A stretch of 64,000 nucleotides of DNA from Cepaea nemoralis (lineage: Eukaryota > Mollusca > Gastropoda > Stylommatophora > Helicidae). The stretch's first letter is position 1. Each line of letters starts with the position of its first letter. The notes under the pieces were generated by a model. That model did not search any database. It was not told the origin of the DNA and worked only from the letters and a program-made list of their open reading frames with translations. The stretch lies in assembly GCA_014155875.1 (NCBI GenBank), contig JACEFZ010012658.1, positions 62,001 to 126,000 on the forward strand, written 5' to 3'. Position numbers and translations under genes: made by a program. This document shows positions 35,116 through 46,684 of this stretch, in pieces.

Positions 35116-35714
35116 GGCTATTTGGGGCTAGCCGGGATTTGGCAATCAGAAGCTTTACTTTCCAGACAGCTCTTGGTTTTGCCAAGTAAAAAAAAAATAT
35201 ATCATACATGACAAAGTCAAAAACTTTGCAGCTATCATCATATTATCTGTGAATGAGCTATTATAGTCCCTCTACAAAAATATTTGATATTTGAAATTAT
35301 GCTGATGTTCATAAAATTTGACATTGACATGACTGTGACAATTACATTGACCGTTACTAATTTTTTTTGATTCCAACATCAGATTGTTCCGCGAAATATC
35401 GTGTGTATGTAACCTGTCCTCCAGCAGTGGCGAGAAAACAGGAAAACAAAACAAGAGTACAGTCGAGAGATCAGGAAAAATAAGATGAGTTTCATTTCAT
35501 GCTCATTATGTCCCTAAGCGATACTCATCCATGATTCATTGATGTAACATTTTTCTTTGTATTGATTGTTATATATATGCTATTCTCATAACCAAGTAAA
35601 CCTGCTCGTGGAAATTTGAATGTAAACATTAAGGGGGATAACCAACTTTTGTACACCCAGACTAATTTCAAAGGGATTTAATTTCAATAAAGTAAACAAT
35701 AACTAAAATACAAG
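35116..35714 (+). other. Leader with possible primer-binding site
   Basis: Six bases after the LTR, TTTGGGGCTAGCCGGGAT (35121-35138) contains TGG followed by a GC-rich stretch that could pair with a tRNA 3' end. The tRNA was not identified. The remaining leader up to the gag ATG has no ORF of note. Confidence 0.45.
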
Positions 35715-36554
35715 ATGTCAACATTAGAACAGTGCATTGAATTAGGTATTAGGTTAGGATATATTGAGGAAAAACTTTCAGAATGGGCACAAAAGACACA
35801 TGCAGAAAATATTGCACGAGAAGACAGAGCAATAGAAAGGGAAGAGAAACAGATGCAGATGCAAATGGAAGCTGAAGAAAAGAAAATGCAACTGCAGGCT
35901 CAAGAGAAGAAGATGCAAATGGAGCTCGAGGCTGCGACCAAGCAAGCCCAATTGAATGCAGAGACACAGATAAAACTGAAACAAATGGAAATTGACTCCA
36001 ACTTAGAAATGTCAGTAAACAAAATTAGAAGTAAAGAAGATGAACAAAAATACAACAAATATAAAGGCCTAGTCAAGCCGTTTTGTTCAGGAGATTCAAT
36101 AAGGGCATACTTAGAGAACTTCGAGTGTTTGATGACTTACCATAACGTCGCAAAAGTCGACTGGTCATTTATTCTAATGAGAAATTTAGCTTTAGAGCCC
36201 TTAAAAGTGATAGAGACTGTTCCACAAGACATGAGGAAAGATTACGACTATTTGAAACAAAGAATACTACAACATTTTTCACTAGATACAGCAGGCTATC
36301 AACTACAGTTCTCAAAATTAACCCCATTGCCTAACCAAACTTTCATAGACTACGTGTCTACAGTCCAAGATATTTGTACAAAATGGATAACCTCAGCAAA
36401 AACAAATAACAACCATGATAAACTGAAGGAGCTAATTATAATTGATAAAATTATTAGCACAATACCAACACCTTTTTCTAAATTTTTGAGACAAATGGAT
36501 TGTAAAACTATTCAAGAAATAGAAAATAAGGGGAGCGCATATTTTACAGCGTAA
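35715..36554 (+). pseudogene. Gag of the Gmr1-like element, N-terminal part
   Basis: 279 codons. The N-terminal 30 residues (MSTLEQCIELGIRLG) resemble the Gag-like ORF at 13892-15250. Residues 35-115 are a Gln/Glu/Met/Lys coiled coil. Residues about 120-275 look like a retroelement capsid region (KPFCSGDSIRAYLENFE, WSFILMRNLALEPLKVIETV, YDYLKQRILQHF). Gag would build the particle that packages the RNA. The ORF ends early at TAA 36552-36554. The sequence continues one base over in the frame starting at 36541, so a single-base indel near 36540 truncated it. Confidence 0.75.
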
Positions 36555-37149
36555 CCGCGATATTTTTCAGTTGAATATGAGCCAAAATGAAACAGCAGCG
36601 GTTACAAACACCAAATATTCAAAACCAAATAAAAATAGGTTCAAACAACGCTCTAAGTTCACAAAGCCAGTAATGTGCCAGTATTGTCATCTGACACACG
36701 AAGAGTACGCGATGTGTGACAAATAACCAAATTATCCACATCATCTCCAAATGATAGTGGAAAAACAAAAGAACAAAGGGAACGCATATCAGAGAGCGGT
36801 CAAATGTTATTTTTGTTCGAGCTTTGGGCACTATTCAGCACGCTGTGACGGGCGAAAGATGATGAAGCAGGCTAATGCCGCATTAATAGACACATCCTCA
36901 GATGAAGACATTGAACAACAGAACGAATGCGACATCCATAATGAAAGTGCGAGTGAGTTAGGTAATGCAGTCGAAATCATTAACACCATCACTGATAACA
37001 CATGTAACACCTGTAGAAAATTTCAGCTTGATACAACTTTGTTATGCGGCCACACAATCCCAGTTTCTAACGAAATGGCCAACGCAGCCTTAACATCAAC
37101 AGGCAAGTTAAAGTTTGCAACAGGTTTTGTTAATAACAATGTACATTAA
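36541..37149 (+). pseudogene. Gag nucleocapsid region with zinc knuckles
   Basis: Continues Gag in another frame: basic stretch KPNKNRFKQRSKF, a Cys/His cluster CQYCHLTHEEYAMC (36678-36719; spacing not canonical), an in-frame TAA at 36724-36726, then a canonical CCHC knuckle CYFCSSFGHYSARC (36802-36843), an acidic linker, and the end at TAA 37147-37149. The knuckle binds RNA during packaging. The protease frame begins just at this end, offset by -1; no convincing slippery heptamer is visible, so a programmed shift is not supported. Confidence 0.65.
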
Positions 37150-38495
37150 TACGCGATTCCGGGGCGACTCTTTGTGGAATTAAGAGAACATTAGTTAATG
37201 ACAAAGACTACACACACAAATACGTAACGTGTCGCACATTCGCAGGCACTATCGAAAGATACCCCCTAGCACTTGCCGAAATTCGGACACCTTTTATATC
37301 AGGACAAGTGCTATGCGCAGTACTAGAAAATCCTGCCGCTGAAATCATCCTTGGGAATCTTCCCAACATAAGATCTTGCTCTGAAAAAGAAATCAGAGAA
37401 TGGGAACTGAAAAACTGTATCCAAAAACTGAACAGTGGTTCCAAAATGAAAAACCACGCGTGCTTGTCTCAAACTGCCAAAAGCACAAGGGAGACAACCG
37501 ATGACGGAATTCGAAACGAATTCACAGAGGTGCATAAAACTGGGGCGGTTGAATCTTTCAATGATACCATCAAATTAACACCTCGAACTGAGGACACCAT
37601 CGATCCACAAAATATTGAGCCTGTAAATGTGCAACAACACACACAATACACTAATATAGTAACAAGACAAATGACACACAAAACCCACAACGACCAACTT
37701 CAGGAGTCGCTACAAATCATTTCACCCAATATTGCCACCACCGAGTTTATAGAAGAACAAAAAGCAGATCCAACCCTTTCGCTATATTTTCGGCTAGTAG
37801 GATTAAAGCCAAAATTGACGAAAAACGCTTCTTGGACATTTAGACTAAATAACAATATTCTAACGAGATTATATACCAGAGATCAAACCACAATACAGCA
37901 CGTGGTTCTACCTCAGTCACATCGTGAGAAAGTGCTACATATAGCCCATGACTCACCTTTCGGAGGTCATATGGGTTATGAAAAAACCAGGGCCAGAGTC
38001 CTGAGCCAATTTTATTGGCCTAAATTTTGCCAAGACATAAAAACCCATTGTAAATCATGTGATACCTGTCAGAAACTAATCAAAAAAGGAAAAAACCCTA
38101 CGGCAGAAATTCAATCAACCACAACTGCCTCGAGACCATTTCAAATCGTGGCGGTTGATTTAGTAGGTCCTTTGAACCACATCTCAAACAAAGGAAATAG
38201 ATACATTTTTACACTCGTTGATTTGTGTTCAAGGTGGGCAGAAATGATTCCATTAAAATCTATCTCCTCTAAGGATGTGACGGACGTATTATTACAGATA
38301 TTCTCCCGTTTTGGCTTTCCGGAGAAGATAATATCGGATAGAGGAACGCAATTCATATCTAATGCCACCCAATCGGTAACTAAGTTACTAGGCATAAAAC
38401 AATGTTTTACAAGTCCCTATCGACCAGCCGCAAATGGAATTTGCGAAAAAATTGAATGGGGACCTAAAACATATGTTATCCAAAGTGACAGCTGA
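37134..38495 (+). pseudogene. Pol part 1: aspartic protease then integrase
   Basis: The protease is read from about 37143: TLIRDSGATLCGI has the catalytic DSG at 37155-37163, and the second signature AEIILGNLPN is near 37340. After a linker the integrase has an HHCC zinc site (HIAHDSPFGGH then CKSCDTC, about 37936-38073) and a DDE core: AVDLVGPL near 38150, IISDRGTQF near 38332 and the YRPAANGICEK Glu near 38440. The frame is lost in an A-run at about 38445-38450 and resumes in the frame of 38434. The protease would mature the polyprotein; the integrase would insert the cDNA. Confidence 0.85.
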
Positions 38496-40185
38496 AAATC
38501 CAGCCGATTGGGATATACTTCTCCCAACGGTGCTGTTCGCATACAGAGAAGTCCCACAATCAAGTACGGGGTTCTCTCCGTTTGAATTGATATATGGAGC
38601 GAACCCAAGAGGACCTCTCACTATTTACAAAGATATAATATCACAACCCGTAAACACCCAATTACCAATTTCCACATATGATTTGGTCACTGACACCAGA
38701 GACAAAATCATTAGATCCTGTATACTGGCCAGAGCATCATTACAGGAGAAAGGTTTTAGGTACAGGCAGTACGCCAACAAAGGGGCAAAAACGATTGTAT
38801 TACAACCAAATCAAGACATTTTACTATTACTACCTGACAAGAGAGATTTACTATCAACCTCTTGGCAGGGACCATTTAAAGTTGTAAGAAAGATTTCGGA
38901 AGTTGACTACGAAATTTCTTTGAATGGAAAGTTGAAAATATTCCATGTAAATATGTTAAAACCGTACTATTCTAGAAAGGACAGTGACACGAACAAGCAG
39001 ACGCAGATAACAAATGACAGTAACCAGACTGACAAGAAGGACAACGAAAACGAAACGACAATTACCCGACTGAATGACACCTCGACAAACGAAGATCTAA
39101 ACGAAGCATCATTAACGACTCATTCTTGTGACAACGAAGACGACGAAAACATATTCACAGTACCGACAATATGGGATAACGACAAGTACGACCAATTTAA
39201 CGACACACTGGCAACTATTAGTCTCGACGACGACGACAATGACATTGAAGACAATCTACAAACAGTAGCGTCAGTAATAAATCAGACGGACGTAGACAAT
39301 ACGGAAATCCCAGTACCAATTATGAACGACGACAGTACGATGAAGGACATACAAATCTCTGACACTTTGACACAACAGCAGCGACAAGACATTTTGTCTC
39401 TTCTTAACGACTATAAAACTATCTTCTCAAACAAACCTGGACAGACTGACAAAATAACACATTCAATTGTGTTGACAGATCTAACACCTATCAAATGTAG
39501 ACCATATTCAATTCCTTTACATTATAGGGCAAATTTAGATAAAGAAATTTTGGACTTAGAAAAAAATAAAATAATACAGAAATCTGTGTCCCAGTACTCT
39601 TCGCCAATTGTCCTGGTGAAAAAGAAGGACCAAACTATTCGTTTATGCATAGATTACAGAAAATTAAATACTATAACCACGACAGATGCTGAGCCAATGA
39701 ACAGCTGTGAAGACCTCATTTTGAATATGTCTCAATCATCCTTATTTTCTAAGCTTGATTTAGCTAAAGGTTACTGGCAAGTACCACTATCTCCCTCTTC
39801 AAGGCATATAACAGCATTCGCTACACCACTTGGGCTGTACGAATGGAGATATCTTCCATTTGGTCTCAAAAACGCTCCCGCCACATTCGTCAGATTAACT
39901 AGACTGTTATTGCACGGCATCAAGGACGTGCAATCATATATTGATGATATATGTATCCATTCTTCAGACATGACTTCTCACTTGCTTACACTCCAACAAG
40001 TCTTTAATCAAATCCTTCTCTTTGGACTTACTATCAAACCTTCCAAGGTTGAAATAGGCTATAAAGAAATAGACTTCTTAGGTCATAGGATTTCCGAAGG
40101 CAAACTATTGACAGAGGATAGAATCGTATCAACAATTCTCAACCTAGAAGTTCCAACTACAAAGAAAAGGTTAGAAGCCTGTTAG
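38434..40185 (+). pseudogene. Pol part 2: integrase C-terminus then reverse transcriptase
   Basis: The integrase continues (LNGDLKHML, DWDILLPTVLFAYREVPQ, SPFELIYG) to a small C-terminal domain (LSTSWQGPFKVVRKIS, FHVNMLKPYY near 38950). A Thr/Asn/Asp-rich linker of about 110 residues follows, then RT from about 39400: SIPLHYRANLDKEI, SSPIVLVKKKDQTIRLCIDYRKLN, FSKLDLAKGYWQ (motif A), YLPFGLKNAPATF (motif B) and SYIDDICIHS (motif C, near 39938-39965), FLGHRIS. The frame breaks near 40165-40180. RT downstream of integrase in one reading is direct evidence for the unusual domain order. Confidence 0.9.
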
Positions 40186-40754
40186 ATCTCATAAACTATT
40201 ATGCCAAGTTGATACCAAACTGGGCGGAACTCACATCAGTTTTTTCTAATCTGTTGACAAAAGATCATCCAGAAAAATTTTGTAAGAGTATCCGCTTAGA
40301 GGATGTAATGTGCAAATTGAAATCAATTTTTTCTAACCCACCCGTATTAAGATTACCAAACATAGATATACCTTTTATTCTGACCACAGATTCGAGTGCT
40401 GTCGCAATTGGAGGATGCCTGATGCAGGAATATCAAGGCGTGAGACATCCAATACTCTATGTCAGCCGCAAGCTTAAAAAGGCAGAGATCCATTATTCCA
40501 CAGTTGAGTTGGAGGCATTAAGTCTACTTTTTTGTATGCGTCGTTTATCTAAGTTCCTCTTAGGTTCGCATTTTGTTGTTTTAACCGATAATTCGCCACT
40601 GCTGGTACTTAAGCAAGGTGTTCCAAAGAATCATCGATTATCAAGATGGTGTCTTCTTCTTCAAGATTTCGACTTCGAAATCCGCCACATCAAAGGTACT
40701 GATAATATTATTGCTGACATATTATCACGGCAAACTAATGCACCAGCAGACTAG
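40186..40754 (+). pseudogene. Pol part 3: RT connection and RNase H
   Basis: After the break the sequence resumes with LINYYAKLIPNWAELTSVFSNLL (tether). RNase H follows: FILTTDSSAVAIGGCLMQ (first Asp, near 40377), VELEALSLLF (Glu, near 40503), VLTDNSPLLVLKQ (Asp, near 40577) and a final IKGTDNIIADILSR (near 40690-40730), with stop at 40752-40754. RNase H degrades the RNA template. No integrase follows, which confirms that integrase lies only upstream of RT. Confidence 0.85.
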
Positions 40755-42410
40755 CACTAGGCACATTAATCATTCGCCATATAATAAGCTGTGATATTTT
40801 AGTCTGTTGCATAGAACAGTGTACCGCTACACCTACCATAGAACAGTGTACCTCTACACCTACCATAGAACTTTCATCCAGAAGTATCAACGCCCAAATG
40901 AATAATCTACTCATAACACTCACGAACATGAAACTTGAACCGAGTGAATAATCTACTGATAACACTCACGAACATGAAACTTTGAGGACCCTATATTGCA
41001 TTAAGCCATATTACCAATTGCCAAGGCTTTAAAAACAATCCGAGCGATATGTAATATCTGTGAAGTGATTTCAACCAGTGAACTGACAGTCATCGTGTAA
41101 AGATTAAGAACACTGCATACTCGCTATTACAAGGAAACTTCTCAAACAGGCGGAATGGAGCTACGTCTATTACAACATGCAAGGGACAGCTATATTAACT
41201 GTTACCATTCATGGCACGCCACACGGACAACAGGAGGACAACACACACATCGTCGTTGGAGTTAATTAATTAATTTACTATTAGTTAATATGTATTACAC
41301 TTCTATTTAATTATATATATAAAATATGTCAACCTGTAACTTGTATATTTTCTACCATAATATTACAGGTATTTTCACTCATAGGTGAAATATTCTTCCT
41401 ATACAATTTTTCTATTTAAGTTATAAACCATTTTTTGATTACACGTACAAAAAGTACTTGTTACCTTAAAGGGAACATATCGCCTAATCCATTTTTCTAA
41501 GGGCAGTAAGACTTACCTTAACTTTATTTGTATATTTTAACAAAATACTATTTGGTATGAAAGATGTATGAATGACAGAGTGAATGAATTAAATGAGAGA
41601 GCGATATACTGAGCGGACAAATTGTACGCAAAACGTATTTATTTTAATTTGTCTGCGTCTTTCATGTAAAACCTGTATGTATGTATCATGTACTACCTGT
41701 CTCAATTGTTGATACATGTTTAGTATTGAATACACTACATCTAAGCGCCACTGTTTGGAATGCCCCGATCATGCATTACACAGATTGGGTAATTCATGAC
41801 AAAGGATATCCCAACTCGTGACGCTTGGAGTTAAACCACACAGTGAGCACACACTTTATACAAACTCAAAACTGAACACTAACAATTAAAATACAGTCAC
41901 TTTATTAGAAACAGCAACATATCAGTCAATACACTAACAAGCCAACAGGAACACACGTAGTCGGATGTGATAAAACAACAGCATAACTACATATTCAGCA
42001 ATATACAACATACGGAAGTAAAAATGTATCGAAATACACATGCAAGACAAGATCTGCAAGTGTACTTAAATAGCCAAGACATTTGTCTTGTTAAAACTCT
42101 CTTACACAGAGTTTTTATATCTTGGTATCATATGGATACGCTGAGAAGGGCGCGGTTGTAAAAACAACTGGAAACGTCACGGAACTTCGGTCAGATAAGC
42201 ATGTTTAAGAACATAGAAGAGAGAGACCTCTTCAGCAATCATCTTGAAGTGGTGTATGGGAGAATACATGAGTTGTTGATGCAGATGTGTAGGTTGCCAA
42301 GTTACTATCCACCAAACTACAAACACCGACTTTATGTGATCCTGTGACAGAATTAGTACAGAACTAATTACCATATAATAACCCATCAGAGCAGGGGGGA
42401 GGGGGACTCC
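40755..42410 (+). other. 3' non-coding region of the LTR element with polypurine tract
   Basis: About 1.65 kb without an envelope-like or other credible ORF. Near 40812-40870 a roughly 27-bp block around CTACACCTACCATAGAACAG is tandemly duplicated, and near 40897-40981 a roughly 46-bp block around CACTCACGAACATGAAACTT is duplicated. The polypurine tract AGAGCAGGGGGGAGGGGG lies at about 42389-42405, just before the 3' LTR. Confidence 0.6.
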
Positions 42411-42955
42411 TGTCACAGCCTCACATAAGGGCGGTACCAACATAAAAGTAAGAGAGACTAGAGAAGGGATAGAACTCCAGCTAAAGGGAAAGAACCGAGT
42501 CACTCGAAGGCTCGAATAATCCAGAGCCTTCTCGAAGGACCGGTCAGTGTGTCCACAGCCCCGTGGACACCGATGGGGCCCGCCGATTGCGGGGTCCACG
42601 AGAAACTCAGAGAGAGTTACCACCCGTGTCGGATTGCGACACGTGTGGAAAAGGCAGACACGGACTGGACATCGAGGAAGCAACAGGGCTTACCTTAAGG
42701 GGGACTTGATAGTTTCAGACCCAAGTGTATTTAGGGGTCTTATGCATATGTTAGATAGCTGATAGAGTTGTTGTGATAATCATGTTTATTGTAAACTCCT
42801 GTGATACGCAACTTGCAGATTGCTGGCTTGCGAAAACTCTCTTCGCCAGCTTACTGTAACATAATAATAACAAATGATGTTAGATTGCATATGAACGGAG
42901 TTTGTTGCCTGTATGAGCCCGAGTTTCATTCCCCTAGAGATCTAGGACGGTGACA
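42411..42955 (+). repeat. 3' LTR
   Basis: 545 bp, identical to the 5' LTR except for two extra single bases (an A near 42652 and a G near 42702) and one T-to-C change at about 42871. The change turns the AATAAA of the 5' LTR into AACAAA. Confidence 0.95.
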
Positions 42956-42960
42956 GTGAC

Positions 42961-44119
42961 TATGTCCAGGTTTCATCTGCACATACATGTATCCGAAGAT
43001 GAATAATTCCAGTACACAGAGTCGTAAACAGTCCAATGATTTTTCTGCTGCGTGTGTATACATAATTACTCTACTAGCTTCATTCGGTGTCTTTGAGTTG
43101 GTATTCAGGTGTTGAACTTGTTGTTTTCGAGGTATATTTCAGTTGGTCTTCAGGTCTATGACCTGATGTGGATAATTTGAGTCTTTCAGTTGGTCTTCAT
43201 ATTTATGACCTGGTGTTGATATTGTTGTTATCTTGGTGTAGTTCAGTGTCTTCCCAATTTCTTTGCGTTGGTGTTTGTATCTAGAACTTGGTGTTTTAGT
43301 GGCTTGAACCTTATGTTTGATTTTTGCTGCTGTGAGACTTTCTTTCGAAGACTTATCCATTATTGGATATCAACTTGGGAATCCAACCGACAGTTGAAGG
43401 GTTCTCATTGTTGTTAGTTTTATTAAACTGGTAGGATTGTCCCATAGTTTCTTTGACTTCCTTGATTGATGATGCTTCAGGTGGTATCTCCCAGAAGTAA
43501 AACAGGTTATCCTTTTGTATCTGTGTACTAGGTATATCATGTCGACATTCTGATAAGGAAGTCCATCCTGGGTATTCTGACAGGAGTCAGAATATCAAAC
43601 GCTGAGTGTCGATCATCTTCGAATGTGTCTTTCGCTGGCTATGGCAGCTAATGAGTGCAGCAGTCAACATTGAGGTTTTTCTAGATCCAGACTATGTTTA
43701 GGACAGGTTGCCATTTATCACCTCTTCCGGCTGATAACCCAGTGTCCGGGTTGGGTGATGCAGTCCAAACAAAATCCAAACCACCACTTGTCCTGTCAAT
43801 TACTGCAGAGAATGATATATTTTAGGGCTAAACTGCCCTTCCCCGCACGGGGAAAGGCTGACGTCTGTTCTCTTTGCTATCTTGAACCAAAATGGCTATT
43901 AAAAACCCTTTGTTTTAAAATTTGTCCCGGTCTTGGCCAGGTATTCGCTCAATTACCAGGCCAAGATTTAAACTAATGCCAAATAAATTTGGCTGTGCCA
44001 CGGTCAGTCTATCGCTGTTTTCTTTCCCCCAAAATAAGGTATTTAAACAGTAATCCCTAGGGCATGTGATATTTTTAAGGGCGTCAATGCTAGGAAAGAG
44101 TAAGGACGTTTTAATATAC
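42961..44119. other. Unassigned flank of the LTR element
   Basis: No gene is recognised. 43090-43320 holds loosely repeated blocks around TCAGTTGGTCTTCA and GACCTGATGTGG/GACCTGGTGTTG, about 60 bp apart, suggesting a decayed tandem repeat. Confidence 0.4.
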
Positions 44120-44337
44120 TACATTGGGATTTGGCGGATCTGGAATAAACTTCAATGTAATATGAAGTGATAATAGCAAATTATAATGTGCTACCTTGTT
44201 ACATTTGTAATAAAAACAGTTGGTGCTTTTTTTTTTTTTTTTTTGTGCTTTCCAAAATGATTTGGTGCTTTTTGGTGCTTTTTGGGGTCGATATTGGTGC
44301 TTTTTCATCAAAGGGAGATGGCAACACTGCTTGTGTA
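44120..44337 (+). mobile_element. 3' fragment of a hAT element
   Basis: It starts with TGGGATTTGGCGGATCTGGA, matching the end of the hAT transposase reading at 27331-27353, and continues through GTGCTTTT blocks to GGCAACACTG at 44322-44331. The reverse complement, CAGTGTTGCC, is the typical hAT terminal start and matches the left end at 25555. It is therefore the right end of a related copy whose interior is gone. Confidence 0.7.
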
Positions 44338-44762
44338 AGTGCTACTGTGTAATGCATTTATTGAAATAAAGAATAATATAAATTGAATGAGTTGTCGATC
44401 ACTTCCGGTTGAGTCTGTGGTGGACTGTAAGACCGATTAATAAATGCAATAAATGTTTCTGGACCCGGATGGCCCGTAATCCCTATTCTGAAAATCGACG
44501 ATCCCACCAGATCTAGGCCATTGCTAAAAATAACTACGCGGTTTGTTTGTGGTGAATTAAAAATGAAATACCGAATGTCATTATTTTTCTTCTTCTTGGT
44601 CCACGATATTCTAGCATTGGAGTATTATATAACATTCAGAGATGATGAAAATGGAAAAAAAGGGGGGGGGGGGGTGAGAGGGGGATCCATAACTACACTC
44701 AGAACTGTGAAGATAAATGCAATTCGTAGCGAATGTCTGTAAGGAAACATGAGAGACGCACA

Positions 44763-45600
44763 TTCAATCAATCAATCAATCATGTGCCATGCCGGAAAGC
44801 GTGGGCGGTCATGACTCGCCTTTTCACTCGATCACCAGAGTCGTGGATTAGCTCAGTGTTCCTGTCTCGTCCATGCCATGATATTTCCCTCTCGGTCTTC
44901 CTCTTGGTCTGTTCCCTTCGATCTTGCCAGTTGTCACTAAGTTCTCCAGTTCATTTATTCTCATAACATGTCCAAAAAATTTGACTGTCTACGTCTAATT
45001 TCTCTAATCAATCTACAATTTTCATTTGTCTCCTGTAGTACTTGGTCATTGGTTTTTCTATCTGTCCATGGTATTCTTTGCATAGTCCTCAGAAACCACA
45101 TTTCTGCAGCCATCAGATGTTTTTCAGCTTGACTGCACATTGTCCAAGTTTCACATCCATACAAAAGAACAGGCTCTATGTACCCCCACGACTCTTTTTC
45201 TCGTTTGAATTGACATTTTTTTTATTGGTCAGAATGCTTTTCATCTTGCTAAAGGCTACTTTCGCCATGGCGATTCTTGTTCTAATCTCTTCATATCATC
45301 AGATATTATGACTGTTCCGAGATAATTGTACCGATTCACTTGTTGAAGAATATTCCCATTTACTTGTATATTACATTGTGGTACTTCGTTCTTCCTAGTG
45401 ACGACCATAACCTGTGTCTTCTTACAATTTAATTCCAACCCCAGCTGCTCACTGTGGACAACAACCGGCCTACTAATTGTTGCAGATCCTGTGCATTGTC
45501 TGCAATCAATACTGTATCATCTGCATATCTAATGTTATTGATGTATCGTCCCCCAATGTTGATTCCTTCCATATCTTCTATATTGATTGCAGACAATGAA
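44763..45600 (-). pseudogene. RTE-like LINE, 3' fragment, minus
   Basis: On minus: INNIRYADDTVLIADN (RT motif C near 45530), QLVGRL, then KKTQVMVVTRKNEV, RYNYLGTVI, MYGCETWTM, AAEMWFLRTMQRIPWTDRKT, then LENLVTTGKIEG and a (GATT)n tail at 44763-44781. The frame changes several times. It is the C-terminal half of an RT protein; no catalytic function is possible. Its 5' end meets that of the plus copy starting at 45585. Confidence 0.65.
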
Positions 45601-46263
45601 CAGAACCTGCGACATTTAGTAGATGCTGTTGTTGCATACAGTGAACAATAAGGTTAGAATCGAATAGTAAGAAGACACAGATTAGGTCGACAAAGGAAAG
45701 AAGGAAATACCACAATGTGATATACGAGTAAATGGGCATATTCTTATTGAAGTGAATCGATAGAGTTATCTCTGAACAGTCATAACATCTGACGGGAGAT
45801 GCCTTGAAGAGATTAGGACAAGAATTGGCATTGCGAAGTTAGCCTTATGCAAGATGAAAAACATACTGACCAATAAAAAGATATCAATTGAAACGAGAAA
45901 AACATTTGATGGCTGTGGAAATGTGGTTTCTGAGGACAATGTAAAGAATACCATGGACAGACAGAAAAACCAATGAACAATTCCTTCAAGAAACAAATGA
46001 AGATCGTAAACTTATTAGAGACATTATACGTAGACAATCAAAATATTTTGGGCATGTTATGAGAATAAATGACTGGGAAAACTTGGTGACAACTGGCAAG
46101 ATCGAAGGAAAAGACCAAGGGGAAGTTCGAGAAGTAAATACCTGGATGGCTTGGCCACGTGGCATGGTCGAGACAGGAACACTGAGCTGATCCACGACTC
46201 TGGTAATCGAGTGATATGGCAAACCACGACCGCCCATGCTTATCGACATGGCACATGGTGGAT
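45585..46263 (+). pseudogene. RTE-like LINE, 3' fragment, plus
   Basis: On plus it covers almost the same part of the same LINE family: LIADNEQNLRHLVDA, then (with shifts) ITSDGRCLEEIRTRIGIAK, AVEMWFLRTM, RIPWTDRKTNEQFLQETNEDRKLIRDIIRRQSKYFGHVMR (in blocks), NLVTTGKIEG, LATWHG, AYRHGTWW. It is divergent from the minus copy and not a simple recent inversion. Confidence 0.65.
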
Positions 46264-46265
46264 GG

Positions 46266-46503
46266 AGGGAAACTGATTAGAGAAATTAGATATAGACAGT
46301 CAAAATATTTTGTGGCACGTTATGAGAAGACATAAACTAGAGAACTCCATGACAACTGGCAAGATGAGGGGGAAAGAACATGATGAAGGCAGAGATGGAT
46401 GGCGTGGTCACGTGGCATGGTTGAGACAAGAACTCCAGAGCTGTTCCACGACTCTGGTGATCGTCGAAACATGATCGCCCACGCTTATCGACATGGCACA
46501 TAC
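46266..46503 (+). pseudogene. RTE-like LINE, shorter 3' fragment, plus
   Basis: A third copy of the terminal segment follows directly: KLIREIRYRQSKYF, then damaged VTTGK-like sequence, RGMVETRT, and AHAYRHGTY. Direct tandem placement with the previous copy suggests local duplication or repeated insertion. Confidence 0.55.
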
Positions 46504-46684
46504 TAATGATATGTTCGGGAAAGTATTGTTCTGAGGTTGTGTTGTTTGTGCGTGGAGGGGAAAGCATATGCACGGCGAATGAGCTGAGAGCGAGGGAAAG
46601 ATGATGGCATTATATGAACCGGGTAGCCACACATTACATGGGCTCTGTGGTGACAGGCGTTATCACCCTGGCATAACTGTCAAA

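Larger units (their letters stand above)
34573..42955 (+). mobile_element. Ty3/Gypsy-type LTR retrotransposon with integrase before RT (Gmr1-like)
   Basis: 8383 bp, bounded by LTRs 34573-35115 and 42411-42955, with ends TGTCAC...GTGACA and a 5-bp target duplication GTGAC at 34568-34572 and 42956-42960. Order on plus: LTR, leader, Gag (coiled coil, capsid-like region, zinc knuckles), protease, integrase, RT, RNase H, 1.65-kb 3' region, polypurine tract, LTR. Ty3/Gypsy elements normally have integrase last; the integrase-first order is known for the Gmr1 group. The LTRs differ by one substitution and two one-base indels, so insertion is recent, yet the coding part has three or more frameshifts and one stop. 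Confidence 0.9.

Noticed and set aside
37122..37150. Programmed -1 frameshift between gag and pol
   Set aside because: The frames do overlap by a few codons, but no slippery heptamer or downstream structure was evident, and the element carries several ordinary frameshifts.
42177..42683. Minus-strand 168-codon ORF before and across the 3' LTR, considered as an envelope gene
   Set aside because: Wrong strand for the element, overlaps the LTR, and shows no signal peptide, cleavage site or membrane anchor.
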